Assembly (NCBI GenBank): GCA_964396055.1
Contig: CAYNDV010000019.1
Location: 1 to 49,982 of the forward strand
Reading direction: 5' to 3'
DNA: 49,982 nucleotides
From: CAYJPV01 sp964396055
Lineage (GTDB): Bacteria; Acidobacteriota; Vicinamibacteria; Vicinamibacterales; JAKQTR01
Shown one piece after another: positions 48,145 to 49,982 of the stretch (position 1 is the stretch's first letter; the number at the start of each line of letters is the position of its first letter). Position numbers and translations under genes: made by a program. The notes under the pieces were generated by a model, which did not search any database, had not been told where the DNA came from, and saw nothing but the letters and a program-made list of their open reading frames with translations.

Positions 48145-48948
48145 ATGGCACCGGCCACGATCATCGGCGTCCCGTGGGACGCGCAATCGTCGTTCCTCCG
48201 CGGCGCGGCCGCCGCGCCGCCGCTCATCCGCGACGCGCTGTTCTCGCCGGCCTCGAACCTGTGGACCGAGGCCGGCGTCGACATCGGCGCACCCGGCGTG
48301 CTCGATGACGCGGGTGATCTCGTGCTTCCGGAGTCGGATGACGCCGTCGGCCTCATCGAGACGGCGATCCGGGGCCTCGTGCAGGCCGGCCAGGCGCCCA
48401 TCGCGCTGGGCGGCGACCATGCGGTCACGTATCCCATCCTGCGCGGCCTCGGCCCGGCGTGGCCCGGTCTCACCATCCTGCACATCGACGCCCACCCGGA
48501 CATGTACGACGCCTTCGAGGGCAGCCGCCTGTCGCACGCCTGCCCGTTTGCGCGCGTGATGGAGGAAGGCCTGGCCGCGCGCCTGGTGCAGGTGGGCATC
48601 CGCACGGCCAACGGCCACCAGCGCGCGCAGGCGGCGCGGTTCGGCGCCGAGGTCATCGACATGCGCGACTGGGCGGCGGGCGCTCGCCCGCAGCTCACCG
48701 GGCCGGCCTACGTGTCGATCGATCTCGACGGCCTCGATCCGGCCTTCGCGCCCGGCGTGTCGCATCGCGAGCCCGGCGGGCTGACGGTCCGCGACGTCGT
48801 CTCCCTGATCCAGGCCCTGCCCTCCCCCATCGCCGGCGCGGACATCGTCGAATTCAACCCGCGGCAGGACCCGCTGGGCCTCACTGCACCGGTCGCCGCC
48901 AAACTGGTCAAGGAGATCGCCGGCCGCCTGTCGAGCGCCCGGCCGTAG
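48145..48948 (+). CDS. Ureohydrolase (arginase/agmatinase/formiminoglutamase family)
   Basis: The protein has 267 residues from ATG 48145, a little short for the family. The binuclear manganese site is complete: His92 (GGDHAV), Asp115, His117 and Asp119 (HIDAHPD), Asp193 and Asp195 (SIDLDGLDPAFAPG). It hydrolyses arginine, agmatine or a related guanidino compound to urea and an amine. The region FLRGAAAAPPLIRDAL near the N-terminus is typical of agmatinase-like members. There is no separate Shine-Dalgarno: a GGGA inside the palindrome arm lies 6 bases before the ATG. It could consume arginine released from cyanophycin dipeptides, but the genes are 42 kb apart. Confidence 0.9.
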   Translation: MAPATIIGVPWDAQSSFLRGAAAAPPLIRDALFSPASNLWTEAGVDIGAPGVLDDAGDLVLPESDDAVGLIETAIRGLVQAGQAPIALGGDHAVTYPILRGLGPAWPGLTILHIDAHPDMYDAFEGSRLSHACPFARVMEEGLAARLVQVGIRTANGHQRAQAARFGAEVIDMRDWAAGARPQLTGPAYVSIDLDGLDPAFAPGVSHREPGGLTVRDVVSLIQALPSPIAGADIVEFNPRQDPLGLTAPVAAKLVKEIAGRLSSARP

Positions 48949-49077
48949 CCGGGCGCCAGCCGCGTATCTACGCGACCAGGCCGTCGGGCGTGCAGACCGT
49001 GACATCGAGGTCGCCGAACCGGCGCACGTACGCCGGCTCACCTCCCGGCGTGGCGGCTCTGCTGCTACCATGCCGCT

Positions 49078-49608
49078 ATGGGCACGTCGCCGACCCGTCC
49101 GCTCCGCTCTCACGCCGCCGTCTCCCTGAGACTCGCGCCCGCCCTGCTCGTCGTCTTCGCCCTCGGCTGCGGGTCGTCGGCGGCGCAGCCCGGCCGCACC
49201 TTCAGCGGCAAGGTCGTCTCGGTGTTCGACGGCGACTCGATGCAGTTGCTCGTCGACGGCCGCCAGGTGGACGTGCGCATTCACGGCATCGACGCGCCCG
49301 AGCGCAGCCAGGCTTTCAGCACCGTCGCGCGCCGCGCGCTGGCGAACCTCGTCTTCGGCAAGACGGTCGACGTCGACACGGTCGAGACCGACCGGTACGG
49401 CCGGCGCGTGGGCCACGTGCGCGTGGACGGGGTGAACGTGGCCCTCGAGCAGCTGCGCGGCGGCTTCGCATGGCACTACACGTATTACTCGAAGGACGCC
49501 GCCTACGCCGCCGCCGAGCGCGAGGCCCGGGCGGCCCGCCGGGGCCTGTGGCAGGACGCTGCCCCCGTGCCACCCTGGGACTTCAGGCAGCGGAAACGCG
49601 GGCGGTAG
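49078..49608 (+). CDS. Thermonuclease (SNase-like) lipoprotein
   Basis: The protein has 176 residues from ATG 49078. The N-terminus has a lipobox-like sequence (LLVVFALGC, Cys31), so it is probably anchored in a membrane as a lipoprotein. The staphylococcal-nuclease domain spans about 41-165: GKVVSVFDGDSMQLLVDG, VDVRIHGIDAPERSQ, and TDRYGRRVGHVRVDG, carrying the usual Arg and acidic catalytic residues. It cuts DNA or RNA using calcium. The C-terminal helix (AAYAAAEREARAARRGLW) is normal for the family. It lies 129 bases after the ureohydrolase on the same strand. It may serve in nutrient scavenging from nucleic acids. Confidence 0.92.
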   Translation: MGTSPTRPLRSHAAVSLRLAPALLVVFALGCGSSAAQPGRTFSGKVVSVFDGDSMQLLVDGRQVDVRIHGIDAPERSQAFSTVARRALANLVFGKTVDVDTVETDRYGRRVGHVRVDGVNVALEQLRGGFAWHYTYYSKDAAYAAAEREARAARRGLWQDAAPVPPWDFRQRKRGR

Positions 49609-49640
49609 GCCGGCGTCTCGTCGTCATCGGCGCGGGCCGA

Positions 49641-49982
49641 TCAGCGCTTCGCCGGCTTGCCTGTCGTCTCGAGCTTGACGCCAATCAGCTCTTCGACGCC
49701 GGCGAGGTCGGTCTTCGTCCGCACCCGCGTGGCGACCGGCCGGCCCTCGGGATACACCTTCGCCGCGCGGATCACGTCGTGCAGCGACGTCCGCACGCGC
49801 CCGCCCAGGGCCGCGGCCACCGCGCGATCGCCCAGCAGCACCGTCACCAGCAGCGCCTTGCCGTCCGGCCGCGCGTAGAACAGCGACCGCTTGCCCAGCG
49901 TCACCTTCAGCACCCACGGCGAGTTCTTCGTGTAGCGCCTCCACTCGGACGTGGCCTGCCCGCCGTGGCTGGCCAGGGCCTG
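49641..49982 (-). CDS. DUF3788-like protein (partial)
   Basis: The frame is open from the right edge to a stop at 49641, so the start is outside the window; the visible part has 113 residues. EWRRYTKNSPWVLKVTLGKR, then LFYARPDGKALLVTVLLGDRAV resemble DUF3788, a small cytoplasmic fold of unknown function often linked to stress regulons. The C-terminal part has VYPEGRPVATRV and ends in a basic tail. GTG 49911-49913 is in frame but internal, since the conserved region extends upstream of it. It converges with the thermonuclease gene. Confidence 0.65.
   Translation of the reverse strand, partial: QALASHGGQATSEWRRYTKNSPWVLKVTLGKRSLFYARPDGKALLVTVLLGDRAVAAALGGRVRTSLHDVIRAAKVYPEGRPVATRVRTKTDLAGVEELIGVKLETTGKPAKR

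Overview
The window is GC-rich bacterial DNA and looks like a metagenome-assembled scaffold: eight runs of exactly 100 N interrupt it. The gene content suggests an Acidobacteriota member, most like the Vicinamibacteria. The signs are TonB-dependent receptors with an N-terminal carboxypeptidase-regulatory fold, two winged-helix-TPR regulators, a zinc-ribbon Ser/Thr kinase, a sensor-propeller protein, a sulfatase-fold/TPR fusion and heavy use of GTG starts. This assignment is inference from content. I saw no rRNA, tRNA, CRISPR array, integrase or transposase.

Layout. 1-0.93 kb: the 5' part of a TonB-type receptor and a small membrane protein (minus). 1.26-5.98 kb: sulfatase-fold/TPR protein, POT peptide transporter and cyanophycinase (plus). 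6.17-18.94 kb: a long minus-strand run reading OPT transporter, TGS/uridine-kinase-like protein, D-aminoacylase-type hydrolase, gamma-glutamyltransferase, PfkB kinase, alanine dehydrogenase, acetyl-CoA hydrolase/CoA-transferase and a secreted GH-like protein. With the peptide transporter and cyanophycinase this looks like a peptide and amino-acid salvage region. 19.1-26.5 kb: a secreted protein, a histidine kinase/OmpR pair, and divergently a LolA-like protein with a TonB receptor. 26.5-29.1 kb: membrane protein, O-methyltransferase and Asp/Glu racemase. 29.4-35.1 kb: two paralogous winged-helix-TPR regulators around a putative HELQH metalloprotein. 35.5-41.0 kb: a divergent Ser/Thr kinase and propeller sensor. 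41.0-49.98 kb: DUF6159-like protein, PLP decarboxylase, cold-shock protein, VWA protein, MBL-fold hydrolase, a Phd/PIN toxin-antitoxin pair coupled to an ACT-GNAT gene, a ureohydrolase, a thermonuclease and a partial DUF3788-like gene.

The most unusual content is between the genes. (1) Purine-rich 7-bp-register arrays follow stop codons, usually in the sense orientation of the preceding gene, and fill most spacers of the 6-17 kb run. (2) Three palindrome families recur: one with AAAAGGGGCC arms, AATCAATCCCGGATTGATT, and a variable-stem family with GGCT-NN-AGCC tops. The third family also lies in frame inside the Ser/Thr kinase gene, where it encodes most of the linker between zinc ribbon and kinase domain. 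(3) Five tandem 22-bp repeats fill the kinase/propeller divergent promoter. Three of the eight gaps are flanked by exact 55-bp duplicates and are probably assembly artefacts; three others break genes next to the second palindrome family.
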